64,000 nucleotides of DNA from SZUA-430 sp964547645 (GTDB lineage Bacteria > Pseudomonadota > Alphaproteobacteria > Micropepsales > Micropepsaceae): assembly GCA_964547645.1 (NCBI GenBank), contig CAZJOM010000006.1, forward strand, positions 28,524-92,523. Reading direction: 5' to 3'. The notes under the pieces are model-generated. The model was not told the origin of the DNA. It saw only the letters and a list, made by a program, of their open reading frames with translations, and ran no database searches. Below are positions 7,733 through 15,723 of this stretch, piece after piece. A program made the position numbers and the translations under genes. How positions within the stretch are numbered: the first letter of the stretch is position 1; each line of letters starts with the position of its first letter.

Positions 7733-8947
7733 ATGCCGACCATATCCAGAAGCCGAGCAATCACGATCGCGGGCGCGGCGATTGTTCTCATCGCCCTTGC
7801 TTGGTTCGCTTGGCCAAGCCCCGTGCCGGTGGACCTTGCAGCGGTGACGCGTACCGAAATGGCGGTCACGGTCGATGAGGATGCCCGCACGCGTATCCGT
7901 CACGTGTACACCGTGTCGGCGCCGCTCAGCGGAACGGTGTTGCGCTCAGCGCGCGAGGTCGGCGACGCGGTGGCCGCCAATGAAACCGTCGTCGCGGTCA
8001 TGAAGCCGACAGCGCCGAGCTTCCACGATCCACGGCTGCACGAAGAATTGGTGGCGGCACGCTCCGCGGCAAATGCCGCGGTGTCACTCGCGGAAGCGGA
8101 ACGGCGCCGCATCGAAGCCGCTCTGACCTTCGCCAGGCAACAGCTGGCGCGTGTGCAGAAGCTCGCTGCCGATGGAACGATGTCGAGAGCCGCCTTGGAC
8201 AAGGCGAAGGCCGATGCCGACACCAGCGAAGCGGCTCTCGCGAGCGCAACGGCGCTGCTTCAGGTACGACGCAACGAGCTGGCAAGTGCCGCGGCGCGGC
8301 TGCAGAATCCAGCCACCGACCCGATCGCCGCGGGCGGCAGCGGTCCGGGTTGCTGCGTCGAGATCCGCTCGCCGCTCACCGGACAGGTGTTGAAGCGCAT
8401 TCTCGAAAGCGAGGCGGTGGTTCCGGCCGGCACACCTTTGATCGAGATCGGCGATCCGCAAGATCTCGAAATCTCGGCCGAGCTTCTTTCGAGCGACGCC
8501 GTGCAGGTTCGCGCGGGCCAGATCGTTCACATCGACGGTTGGGGCGGAGATACCATCCACGGGCGCGTCCGCCGTGTCGAGCCGTCCGGTTTCCTCAAGG
8601 TGTCGGCGCTCGGCATTGAAGAGCAGCGCGTGCGTACGATCATCGACTTCACCGATCCGCCCGCTCGCCGCGGCGGCTTGGGTCACGACTATCGCGTCAT
8701 CGTGCATATCGTGACGTGGTCCGACGACAAGGTCCTGACCGTTCCGATCGGCGCGCTCTTTCGCGTGGGCGATAAGTGGGCCGTCTTCAAGGATGTCGAC
8801 GGTCGGGCGCGAACCGCCCTCGTCGAAATTGGTCACCGCAACAATCGCGTTGCCGAGGTGGTGTCAGGCCTCTCTGAAAACGATCGGGTCGTGCTGCACC
8901 CGAGCGACCGTGTGAGCGACGGAACGCGCATCAGCCAGCGGCAATAG
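7733..8947 (+). CDS. HlyD/MacA-type periplasmic adaptor subunit
   Basis: This encodes 404 residues from ATG 7733; TTG 7724 in the same frame overlaps the permease stop and is an alternative. One N-terminal membrane anchor (about residues 8-27) is followed by a split biotinyl-lipoyl domain (VSAPLSGTVLRSAREVGDAV and IRSPLTGQVLKRILESEAVV). The two halves are separated by an Ala/Glu/Arg-rich coiled coil, after which come beta-barrel and membrane-proximal domains. This is the membrane fusion protein architecture linking the inner-membrane transporter to an outer-membrane channel. No TolC-like gene is in the window. Confidence 0.85.
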   Translation: MPTISRSRAITIAGAAIVLIALAWFAWPSPVPVDLAAVTRTEMAVTVDEDARTRIRHVYTVSAPLSGTVLRSAREVGDAVAANETVVAVMKPTAPSFHDPRLHEELVAARSAANAAVSLAEAERRRIEAALTFARQQLARVQKLAADGTMSRAALDKAKADADTSEAALASATALLQVRRNELASAAARLQNPATDPIAAGGSGPGCCVEIRSPLTGQVLKRILESEAVVPAGTPLIEIGDPQDLEISAELLSSDAVQVRAGQIVHIDGWGGDTIHGRVRRVEPSGFLKVSALGIEEQRVRTIIDFTDPPARRGGLGHDYRVIVHIVTWSDDKVLTVPIGALFRVGDKWAVFKDVDGRARTALVEIGHRNNRVAEVVSGLSENDRVVLHPSDRVSDGTRISQRQ

Positions 8948-8962
8948 GAACAAGGACCCAAC

Positions 8963-10336
8963 ATGAAAATCAGTTTCTTTGGCGCGGCAGAAACCGTCAC
9001 GGGCTCGAAATATCTGGTCGAGCAGGGAGGCCATCGCATCCTCTTGGACTGCGGCCTGTTCCAGGGCTACAAGGCGCTACGCGAGCGAAACTGGGATGCG
9101 CCGCCCTTCAACCCGCGTGCCGTCGACGCGGTGGTTCTGACGCACGCGCACCTCGATCATTCGGGTTATTTGCCGCTGCTTGTGAAGCGCGGTTTCGCCG
9201 GACCCATCTACTGCACGGAGGCGACCGCCGAATTGTGCCGGATTTTGCTACCGGACAGCGCTCACCTGCAGGAGGAAGATGCCGAGCGCGCCAATCGCAA
9301 GCGGTACTCGAAGCACCGGCCAGCCCTGCCGCTCTATGATCGAGCCGACGCGGACCGGGCGCTGAAGCAACTGGCGCCGAAGCCGTTTGCGTCTGGCTTT
9401 GCTGCGGCACCCGGTCTCGACGCCACGTTCTTGCCGGCCGGGCATATCTTGGGGGCGGCCACCGTCACCATCCGCGCATCGGCAATGAGTGTCGCCTTCA
9501 CCGGTGACCTTGGCCGCCTGGACGATCCTCTCATGCGGCCCCCGGAGGTCGTTCCCGGCGCCGACTACATGATCGTCGAGTCCACGTATGGCGATCGTCT
9601 GCATGATCGGACCGACCCGCACGAGGCTTTGGGGACGATCATCGCCAAGGTGGCGGCCCGCGGCGGCACTGTTGTCATCCCGTCGTTTGCGGTCGGGCGT
9701 ACGCAGGCGCTGCTGTGGTGCATTCATCGTCTGAAGGCCGACGGTCGATTGCCAAAAGGCCTGCCGGTATACCTGAACAGTCCGATGGCGACCGATGTGA
9801 CCGAGATTTACCACCGCCACCGGACAGAACACCGGCTCAGCCACGACGAGTGCGAGGCGATGTGTCATGCGGCGGAGATCGTCAACTCCGTCGCGGAGTC
9901 GAAAGCGCTGAATACGCGCAAGGGGCCGATGGTCATCATCGCCGGCAGCGGCATGGCTACCGGCGGGCGCGTCGTGCACCATCTCAAAGCCTTCGCGCCC
10001 GACCCGCGCAATGCGGTCGTGTTTGCCGGATTCCAGGCGGGTGGCACGCGCGGCGCAGCGATGCTGGGCGGCGCCGAGACGATCCGCATCTACGGCGAAG
10101 ACGTGCCGGTCAAGGCCGAGATCGCCATGCTCAGCAACTTGTCCGGACACGCCGACTACAGCGAGATGCTTGACTGGCTGCGGCGCGTACCCAAGGCACC
10201 GCGCCGCGTGTTTGTCACACACGGCGAGCCGGCTGCGGCGGATGCCTTGCGCACGCGCATTGAGCGAGACCTCGGCTGGGAGTGCCGAGTCCCGGCCTAT
10301 CTTGAAAGCGTCGAGTTGAACGAAGGCAAGGCATGA
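8963..10336 (+). CDS. Metallo-beta-lactamase/beta-CASP nuclease (YSH1/CPSF family)
   Basis: This encodes 457 residues. The metal site motif HAHLDHSG is at 61-68. The later MBL motifs follow (LPAGHILGAA; FTGDLG; VESTYGDR), as does the beta-CASP region ending in SGHADY and VTHGEP. These features define the CPSF/YSH1-like RNA nucleases, common in archaea and in some bacteria. A role in RNA cleavage is expected from the family. The next gene, AMP phosphorylase, overlaps it by four bases, which suggests that RNA or nucleotide breakdown is the shared theme; this is inferred. Confidence 0.85.
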   Translation: MKISFFGAAETVTGSKYLVEQGGHRILLDCGLFQGYKALRERNWDAPPFNPRAVDAVVLTHAHLDHSGYLPLLVKRGFAGPIYCTEATAELCRILLPDSAHLQEEDAERANRKRYSKHRPALPLYDRADADRALKQLAPKPFASGFAAAPGLDATFLPAGHILGAATVTIRASAMSVAFTGDLGRLDDPLMRPPEVVPGADYMIVESTYGDRLHDRTDPHEALGTIIAKVAARGGTVVIPSFAVGRTQALLWCIHRLKADGRLPKGLPVYLNSPMATDVTEIYHRHRTEHRLSHDECEAMCHAAEIVNSVAESKALNTRKGPMVIIAGSGMATGGRVVHHLKAFAPDPRNAVVFAGFQAGGTRGAAMLGGAETIRIYGEDVPVKAEIAMLSNLSGHADYSEMLDWLRRVPKAPRRVFVTHGEPAAADALRTRIERDLGWECRVPAYLESVELNEGKA

Positions 10337-11847
10337 GCGAGCATTCGCGCCAAGGAGCGGCCATTACCGCCCACCGCATGGGCATCGACACCTATCAAGA
10401 GCCGGTCGTGTTCATGCGCGCGGACTGTCACGTGTGCCGCTCGGAAGGTTTTCAAGTGCAAGCGCGCGTCAAAGTTTCCGCCGGATCGCGATCGCTGATT
10501 GCAACTTTGAACGTGGTTTCGGAAGGGTTCATTGCGATTGACCAAGCAGGACTTTCTGAGGTCGCTTGGAGGGAACTAAACGTCGAAGAGGGAATGGAGC
10601 TTTCGTTTGCTCACCCGGAGCCCTTGCATTCATTCTCGAGCGTTCGGCGAAAGATTTACGGCGCGGAGCTTGATGCGTTCGAATATCTCGAAATCGTCCG
10701 GGACGTCGTTGCTGGCCGATACTCGCCGATTGAGCTGGCCGCGTTTCTCACGACATGCGCGGGCGAGCGCATGTCTCTCTCAGAAGCCATTTCACTTACG
10801 CGGGCCATGGTCGCGACCGGCTCCACACTGAAATGGCCAGCAGACGTTGTCGTCGATAAACACTGTATCGGCGGTCTGCCCGGCAACCGTACGACGCCGA
10901 TTGTCGTGGCGATTGCGGCAGCCGCGGGTCTCACCATGCCCAAAACATCGTCGCGCGCGATCACGTCACCCGCGGGCACGGCCGATGTGATGGAAACGCT
11001 CGCGCCCGTTGCGCTCGATCTTGCCGCCATGCGGCGTGTGGTCGAGCGGGAAGGTGGTTGCATCGTCTGGGGCGGCGCGATGGATTTGAGCCCGGCCGAC
11101 GATATCCTGATACGCATCGAGCGGCCGCTCGACTTCGACAGCGACGGCCAGCTGGTGGCGTCCGTCCTCTCCAAGAAGATCGCGGCTGGCTCCACGCACG
11201 TCGTCATCGACGTTCCGGTCGGGGCAACCGCGAAGGTGCGGACGCCGGAGGCGGCGCGCGGCTTGATCCACAAGCTTGTCGTGGCCGGGGCAGCGATGGG
11301 GCTCGACATTCGTGCCGTACAAACCGAGGGAACGGAGCCGGTCGGGATCGGCATCGGCCCCGCGCTCGAAGCGAAGGACGTCGTCGCCGTCTTGAAGGGC
11401 GACAAGGCGGCGCCCGCCGACTTGCGCGAGCGCGCACTACGCCTCGCCGCCGAAACACTGGGCTTGGGCGGCAAGGCACGCGGAACGGAGTTCGCCGAGG
11501 CAGCGCGTATCCTTGACAGCGGCGAAGCCTGGCGCAAGTTCGAGGCGATCTGCGGGGCGCAAGGGGGGCTCCGCACGCCGCCCATCGCACCATTCATGCG
11601 CGACTTCACCGCGTCCGCGCGAGGCCGCATTACTGCCATCGACAACCGAAAGCTTGCACGCGTAGCAAAGCTTGCGGGTGCGCCCGTGTCGGCCGCGGCA
11701 GGACTCGAGATGCGCGCACGCACGGGCGAGGTCGTCGCGAAGGGGCAGCCGTTGTTCACCCTCCACGCACAGACGCCCGGCGAGATGGCCTACGCCGCGG
11801 AATATGCCGAAGGTCACGGTGCGCCCTTTCAACTGGAACCGCTCTGA
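10333..11847 (+). CDS. AMP phosphorylase / archaeal-type thymidine phosphorylase homologue
   Basis: This encodes 504 residues. An N-terminal domain of about 90 residues, typical of the archaeal-type AMP phosphorylases and absent from E. coli DeoA, precedes the glycosyltransferase fold. The family signature is KTSSRAITSPAGTADVME near 215-232, and the phosphate-site stretch is DKHCIGGLPGNRT. In archaea this enzyme converts nucleoside monophosphate plus phosphate to base plus ribose-1,5-bisphosphate. The gene overlaps the nuclease upstream by four bases and the PRPP synthetase downstream by one base. No RuBisCO or ribose-1,5-bisphosphate isomerase is in the window. Thymidine phosphorylase activity cannot be excluded. 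Confidence 0.82.
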   Translation: MSEHSRQGAAITAHRMGIDTYQEPVVFMRADCHVCRSEGFQVQARVKVSAGSRSLIATLNVVSEGFIAIDQAGLSEVAWRELNVEEGMELSFAHPEPLHSFSSVRRKIYGAELDAFEYLEIVRDVVAGRYSPIELAAFLTTCAGERMSLSEAISLTRAMVATGSTLKWPADVVVDKHCIGGLPGNRTTPIVVAIAAAAGLTMPKTSSRAITSPAGTADVMETLAPVALDLAAMRRVVEREGGCIVWGGAMDLSPADDILIRIERPLDFDSDGQLVASVLSKKIAAGSTHVVIDVPVGATAKVRTPEAARGLIHKLVVAGAAMGLDIRAVQTEGTEPVGIGIGPALEAKDVVAVLKGDKAAPADLRERALRLAAETLGLGGKARGTEFAEAARILDSGEAWRKFEAICGAQGGLRTPPIAPFMRDFTASARGRITAIDNRKLARVAKLAGAPVSAAAGLEMRARTGEVVAKGQPLFTLHAQTPGEMAYAAEYAEGHGAPFQLEPL

Positions 11848-12731
11848 TGTCGCACGTCGTTCTCGCTTATCCGGACAACGAGCGATTGGGGGCCGCCATC
11901 GGCGTGCACTTGAAGAGTGAAGTGGTGCCGCTTGAGTTCCGGCACTTTCCCGATGACGAGATTTATGTCAGGGTCGATGGCAGCGTCGCGGACAAGGTCG
12001 CAATCATCGCCTGCGGGCTCGATCGACCGAATGAGAAGGCCGTTGGACTCTATCTTCTCGCCTCAACGCTGCGTGACCTCGGCGCCAAGCGCATCCTTCT
12101 CGCCGCGCCGTATCTCGGTTACATGCGGCAGGATCGCAGCTTCCGCGCTGGCGAGGGAGTCAGCGCGCGCTACTTCTCGCGTTTTCTGTCCAGCTTTATC
12201 GACGGCGTGGTGACGGTCGATCCGCATCTGCACCGTATCCGCGAACTCGGACAAGTCTATTCCATTCCCTCGCGGGTCGTCGCGGCGGCGCCGGCGATGT
12301 CGGCCTGGATAGCGCAACATGTCAAGGCGCCGGTCTTGATCGGACCAGACTCGGAAAGCGAGCAATGGGTGTCGCAAGTCGCGGCCGGGGCCCGGTGTCC
12401 CTTCGTGGTCCTCGAAAAGAGGCGACACGGCGACCGCGAAGTCGAAGTCTCTGTGCCAGACATTGACTCATTGCGCGACAGAACGCCCGTGCTCGTCGAC
12501 GACATTATTTCGACGGCACGAACCATGATCGCTGCGACAGAACATGTCGTTAAGGCAGGACTGGCGCGACCAGTATGCGTCGGCGTGCACGCGATTTTTG
12601 CAGGTTCGGCTTACGAGGACCTGTTGCACAGCGGCGCCGCCAAGGTGATCACCTGTAACACGGTTCCTCACGCGACCAATGCAATCGACGTCTATCAAGA
12701 TATTGCAGAGGGCGTCGGCGCGCTTCTCTGA
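11847..12731 (+). CDS. Ribose-phosphate pyrophosphokinase (PRPP synthetase)
   Basis: This encodes 294 residues, shorter than the classical 310-320. It has two type I PRTase folds. Visible motifs are FPDDEIYVRV, APYLGYMRQDRSFRAGEGVSAR (the nucleotide and ribose phosphate site), DPHLHR (metal-binding loop) and VLVDDIISTARTM (PRPP loop). The length and motif spelling fit the divergent class found in archaea and in accessory bacterial copies rather than the housekeeping Prs. It starts on the last base of the AMP phosphorylase stop codon, so the two proteins should be made together. They may link nucleotide breakdown to PRPP, or run PRPP + AMP back to ribose-5-phosphate + ATP; the direction is inferred. 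Confidence 0.85.
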   Translation: MSHVVLAYPDNERLGAAIGVHLKSEVVPLEFRHFPDDEIYVRVDGSVADKVAIIACGLDRPNEKAVGLYLLASTLRDLGAKRILLAAPYLGYMRQDRSFRAGEGVSARYFSRFLSSFIDGVVTVDPHLHRIRELGQVYSIPSRVVAAAPAMSAWIAQHVKAPVLIGPDSESEQWVSQVAAGARCPFVVLEKRRHGDREVEVSVPDIDSLRDRTPVLVDDIISTARTMIAATEHVVKAGLARPVCVGVHAIFAGSAYEDLLHSGAAKVITCNTVPHATNAIDVYQDIAEGVGALL

Positions 12732-12748
12732 AAAATCTTGACCCTAAC

Positions 12749-12762
12749 TTGATCTGGGTCAG
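12749..12762 (+). promoter_or_regulatory. Imperfect FixK/FNR box
   Basis: The sequence TTGATCTGGGTCAG matches TTGA-N6-TCAA at seven of eight half-site bases. Its centre is 53.5 bases upstream of the small membrane-protein gene at 12809, a distance suited to FNR-family activation. Confidence 0.5.
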
Positions 12763-12808
12763 GCACTCACTCGCGCTACACGCCAAACTGATCCAAAGGA
12801 GAATGGCA

Positions 12809-13018
12809 ATGTCGTTTCTTGCACAGAACTGGCCCATCCTGCTGTTCGCGGGTGTCATGATCTACATGCACTTGTTTATGCATCGCGGTCATGGTCGGCA
12901 CCGGCATCGGGGTCACACTTCAGACCCGGCATCCACCGGCCAAACCGAAGTCGGAAGAGATGGCAAGGCGGATCCGGATCGGACGGAGCATCAACACGGT
13001 CGCCATGGTGGATGCTGA
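12809..13018 (+). CDS. Small His-rich membrane protein, DUF2933 type
   Basis: This encodes 69 residues. ATG 12809 is preferred over ATG 12803 because AGGAG ends seven bases before it. One hydrophobic segment (about residues 5-22) is followed by a tail rich in His, Arg and Asp (MHRGHGRHRHRGH, HQHGRHGGC). It is a shorter relative of the gene at 3644 in layout. The tail suggests metal binding. A FixK-like box lies 47-60 bases upstream, and a GAPDH gene follows after 80 bases. Confidence 0.65.
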   Translation: MSFLAQNWPILLFAGVMIYMHLFMHRGHGRHRHRGHTSDPASTGQTEVGRDGKADPDRTEHQHGRHGGC

Positions 13019-13098
13019 CGCGCTCCAGAAGGCGAGCCGCCAGACGGTGAGGTGACGTGCGCTCAAATAACACTTGCACGAACAAAGGAGAGAGCACG

Positions 13099-14145
13099 AT
13101 GCCGACAGCGACCAAGATCCGGGTTGCCATCAACGGTTACGGCGTCATCGGGAAACGCGTGGTCGACGCCGTGGCTGCCCAAGATGACATGGAAGTCGTC
13201 GGCGTGGTCGATGTCGACACCGACTGGCGAATGCGGCTGGTGCTCGAAAAGGGCTTCAATCTGTTCGCGGCCGACGGCGAGCATCTCGCGGCCATGCGGG
13301 CTGCGGGGCTCAAGCCTTCGGGGTCTCTCGACGAGCTACTGCACCGCACCGAAGTCGTGGTCGATTGCACGCCGAAGCGGATCGCTGCGAAGAACGTGAC
13401 CTTGTACCGCGATCGCCGCATAAAGTTCATCGTTCAGGGCGGTGAAAAGCACGAGATAACGGGACACTCCTTCGTCGCGGAATCGAGCTATGCGGGCGCC
13501 GTGGGCCGGGCGGCGACCCGGGTGGTGTCTTGCAACACGACCTCGGTCGTACGAACACTGACCGCATTGAAGCGCGCAGGTCTCTTGCGGCGCGCCCGCG
13601 GCACGTTGCTCCGCCGTGCCACCGATCCCTGGGAGAGCCACACCGGCGGCATCATGAACACGCTTGTTCCCGAGGCCGAGATTCCGAGCCACCAAGGGCC
13701 CGACGCCAAAACGGTCGACCCGGACCTCGATGTCGTGACGATGGCGGTGAAAGTACCAGAGACGTTGGCCCACCTGCACTATTGGGTGGTCGATCTTACG
13801 CGCAAGGCGAGCAAGGACGAGATCTTAGCAGCATTGCGAAGCTCGCCGCGCATCGCCTTCATTCGCACGCAGGACGGGCTAACGGCTCTCAATACGGTCA
13901 AGGAGTTGATGGCCGATTTCGGTCGCCCGCGCGACAACATGTACGAAGTTGCCGTCTGGGAAGACATGCTCGCGGTTGAGGGCAACGAGGCCTTCTACGC
14001 GTACATGGTCGACAATCAAGCGATCGTGATCCCCGAGACCATCGATGCGATCAGGGCCCTGACAGCGCGCGAGGCTGATCCCCGTGCATCGATCGAAAAG
14101 ACGAACCACGCACTGGGTGTCGGCGATCCGTTCCGGCGCCCTTGA
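13099..14145 (+). CDS. Type II (archaeal-type) glyceraldehyde-3-phosphate dehydrogenase
   Basis: This encodes 348 residues from ATG 13099, after a strong AAAGGAGA. The N-terminal Rossmann fold begins VAINGYGVIGKRVVDAV. The catalytic Cys145 lies in SCNTTSVVRT. Both are hallmarks of the archaeal GAPDH family (TIGR01546 type), which is only distantly related to bacterial GapA. The archaeal enzymes use NAD or NADP reversibly in glycolysis or gluconeogenesis. In-frame ATG-like starts upstream are not needed. It lies in the cluster with PfkB, PEP synthase and a hydroxyacid dehydrogenase, which suggests a carbon-flux role under low oxygen. Confidence 0.88.
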   Translation: MPTATKIRVAINGYGVIGKRVVDAVAAQDDMEVVGVVDVDTDWRMRLVLEKGFNLFAADGEHLAAMRAAGLKPSGSLDELLHRTEVVVDCTPKRIAAKNVTLYRDRRIKFIVQGGEKHEITGHSFVAESSYAGAVGRAATRVVSCNTTSVVRTLTALKRAGLLRRARGTLLRRATDPWESHTGGIMNTLVPEAEIPSHQGPDAKTVDPDLDVVTMAVKVPETLAHLHYWVVDLTRKASKDEILAALRSSPRIAFIRTQDGLTALNTVKELMADFGRPRDNMYEVAVWEDMLAVEGNEAFYAYMVDNQAIVIPETIDAIRALTAREADPRASIEKTNHALGVGDPFRRP

Positions 14146-14222
14146 TCTGGCGCAATACGCGTTCGCGCGGGCGCGTCACAATTCCCCTCGCATCGATTGA
14201 CGCAACAAATTGGAGAAGCAAC

Positions 14223-14405
14223 ATGAAGGTCACCGATCCCGTCTGTGGCATGTCGATTGAAACACGTGATGCCGCAACACAAGTCGCGCACGAAGGCGAG
14301 ACCTACTACTTTTGCTCAAAGCACTGCGGAGATGAATTCAAGCAGGCGCCACAGCAATACGCGCGCGGCAAAGCGAAGTCGCAAGGCTGCTGCTCCGGCC
14401 ATTGA
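14223..14405 (+). CDS. YHS-domain protein
   Basis: This encodes 60 residues. The whole chain is a YHS domain (DPVCGMSIE, YYFCSKHCGDEF), with paired Cys residues and a C-terminal GCCSGH. YHS domains bind metals and are often found near copper or silver ATPases. Here the P1B-type ATPase gene lies 4.3 kb downstream in the same direction. The start ATG 14223 follows GGAGAAGC. Confidence 0.8.
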   Translation: MKVTDPVCGMSIETRDAATQVAHEGETYYFCSKHCGDEFKQAPQQYARGKAKSQGCCSGH

Positions 14406-14433
14406 GTTTCGTGGAAGCAGCTTGGAACGCATC

Positions 14434-14712
14434 ATGAACCAACCAGTGCAACGCGAGCGGAGCAGGCGGGCAAGCCTCGCCCTCGGCGCTTCGATCGCTT
14501 TCGTGATTGGCTTGTCCACCGCACTGCTTGGGATTGCCGCACCGTCGCCCCCGACGATCCAGGGCGCCCTGATCGTCGGCGCGATGACGGCAGGATACGT
14601 GCTGGCTGGCCGGTTTGTCGTGAGTCCGCCAGCGAATTGCGACGACATCTGCGCGGGCCCGTCGGGCATTGTTCAGAAAGATACGAGTGTTGGCCGGGTG
14701 GAACGGCCATGA
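14434..14712 (+). CDS. Small membrane protein, XapX/DUF1427-like
   Basis: This encodes 92 residues from ATG 14434. Two hydrophobic segments flank a PSPP turn (GLSTALLGIAAPSPPTIQGALIVGAM), the pattern of the XapX (DUF1427) domain. The C-terminus has two Cys (NCDDICAGP). Its stop overlaps the start of a second, shorter protein of the same type. The function of the family is unknown. Confidence 0.55.
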   Translation: MNQPVQRERSRRASLALGASIAFVIGLSTALLGIAAPSPPTIQGALIVGAMTAGYVLAGRFVVSPPANCDDICAGPSGIVQKDTSVGRVERP

Positions 14713-14873
14713 TGGACGTCCTGGCCATCGCGATCGCTGTGGTCGTGGGGATCGGGTGCCGCTTGTTGGACATTCCGCTGCCAGCGCCGGCGCGGCTGGA
14801 GGGTGCCGCGCTGATCGCGGCTATGACCGGCGGCGTGATCGTGGGACGGTACCTCGGTGGGTCAGCTCTCTGA
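14709..14873 (+). CDS. Very small membrane protein, XapX/DUF1427-like
   Basis: This encodes 54 residues from ATG 14709 (ATG 14712 is also possible). Two hydrophobic segments are joined by DIPLPAPARLEG, the same design as the protein just upstream, with which it overlaps by four bases. The pair looks like a duplicated or split XapX unit. Confidence 0.5.
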   Translation: MMDVLAIAIAVVVGIGCRLLDIPLPAPARLEGAALIAAMTGGVIVGRYLGGSAL

Positions 14874-14905
14874 CGAAAAAGCAAGGCTTTGAGGAGACGG
14901 CGTGC

Positions 14906-15688
14906 ATGGAAGTCATTGATCTAAGCGGCCGCGTCGCATTGGTGGTGGGTATCGCGAATGAAGACAGCCTAGCCTGGTGGGCGGCCAAGCATTTCCATCA
15001 GGCGGGCGCCGCAGTCGCCCTGACCTACCTAAACGAGAAGGCGAAGCCCCACGTCGCGCCGCTCGCTCAAGAACTCGGCGCCAAGCTCTTCATGCCCTGC
15101 GATGTGGCGAAGGAGGGACAACTTGAAAGCGTGTTCGCTGCGGTCAGCGAGACATATGGCAGGCTCGATGTCGTGTTTCATTCGATCGCTTGGGCGCGCA
15201 AGGAAGACTTGCATGGACGGCTCGTCGATTGCTCGCGCGACGGCTTTGTCGAGTCGATGTCGATCTCGTGCCACTCATTCATACGCATGGCGCGGATGGC
15301 TGAGCCGATGATGGCAAAGGGCGGCAGTCTTTTGACATTGAGCTATTTTGGGGCTGAGAAGGTCGTCGACCATTACAATGTGATGGGGCCGGTGAAGGCG
15401 GCGCTGGAAGCCTCGGTGCGCTATCTGGCGCACGAACTCGGGCCAAAAGGCATTCGCGTCAACGCGATCTCCGCAGGTCCGGTCAAGACACGCGCCGCCT
15501 CCGGCATCGCACATTTTGACGAATTGATCGACGAAACCGCCCGGCGGTCGCCTTTGCGCCGAGCGATCGATGCCTGCGAAGTAGGACGTGTCTCGCTCTT
15601 GCTTGTCAGCGACTACGGCGCGGCGATCACCGGCGAAGTCGTCCACGTGGATGCGGGATACCACGTCGCGGGCATGATCGTGCACTGA
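14906..15688 (+). CDS. fabI: Enoyl-acyl-carrier-protein reductase (FabI family)
   Basis: This encodes 260 residues from ATG 14906, after GAGGAG. It is an SDR fold with the FabI-type cofactor motif GIANEDSLAW (in place of the usual SDR TGxxxGxG), and the Tyr-x6-Lys active site in YNVMGPVK. The adjacent SAGPVKTRAASGI stretch is typical of FabI. The family reduces trans-2-enoyl-ACP with NADH as the last step of fatty-acid elongation. Given its place outside any fab cluster, this is likely an accessory copy, perhaps tied to membrane remodelling with the cfa gene at 27308. Confidence 0.85.
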   Translation: MEVIDLSGRVALVVGIANEDSLAWWAAKHFHQAGAAVALTYLNEKAKPHVAPLAQELGAKLFMPCDVAKEGQLESVFAAVSETYGRLDVVFHSIAWARKEDLHGRLVDCSRDGFVESMSISCHSFIRMARMAEPMMAKGGSLLTLSYFGAEKVVDHYNVMGPVKAALEASVRYLAHELGPKGIRVNAISAGPVKTRAASGIAHFDELIDETARRSPLRRAIDACEVGRVSLLLVSDYGAAITGEVVHVDAGYHVAGMIVH

Positions 15689-15723
15689 ACACTGTCGCAG
15701 CGAGAACCTAGGAGCTAAGGTCG

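Noticed and set aside
10656..11759. 367-codon minus-strand frame opposite AMP phosphorylase
   Set aside because: It is Ala/Arg/Ser-rich with no family pattern and lies entirely inside a confident gene; a GC-rich shadow frame.
13039..13060. Possible FNR box GTGACGTGCGCTCAA before GAPDH
   Set aside because: The half sites are seven bases apart and the first is GTGA, so it does not fit TTGA-N6-TCAA.
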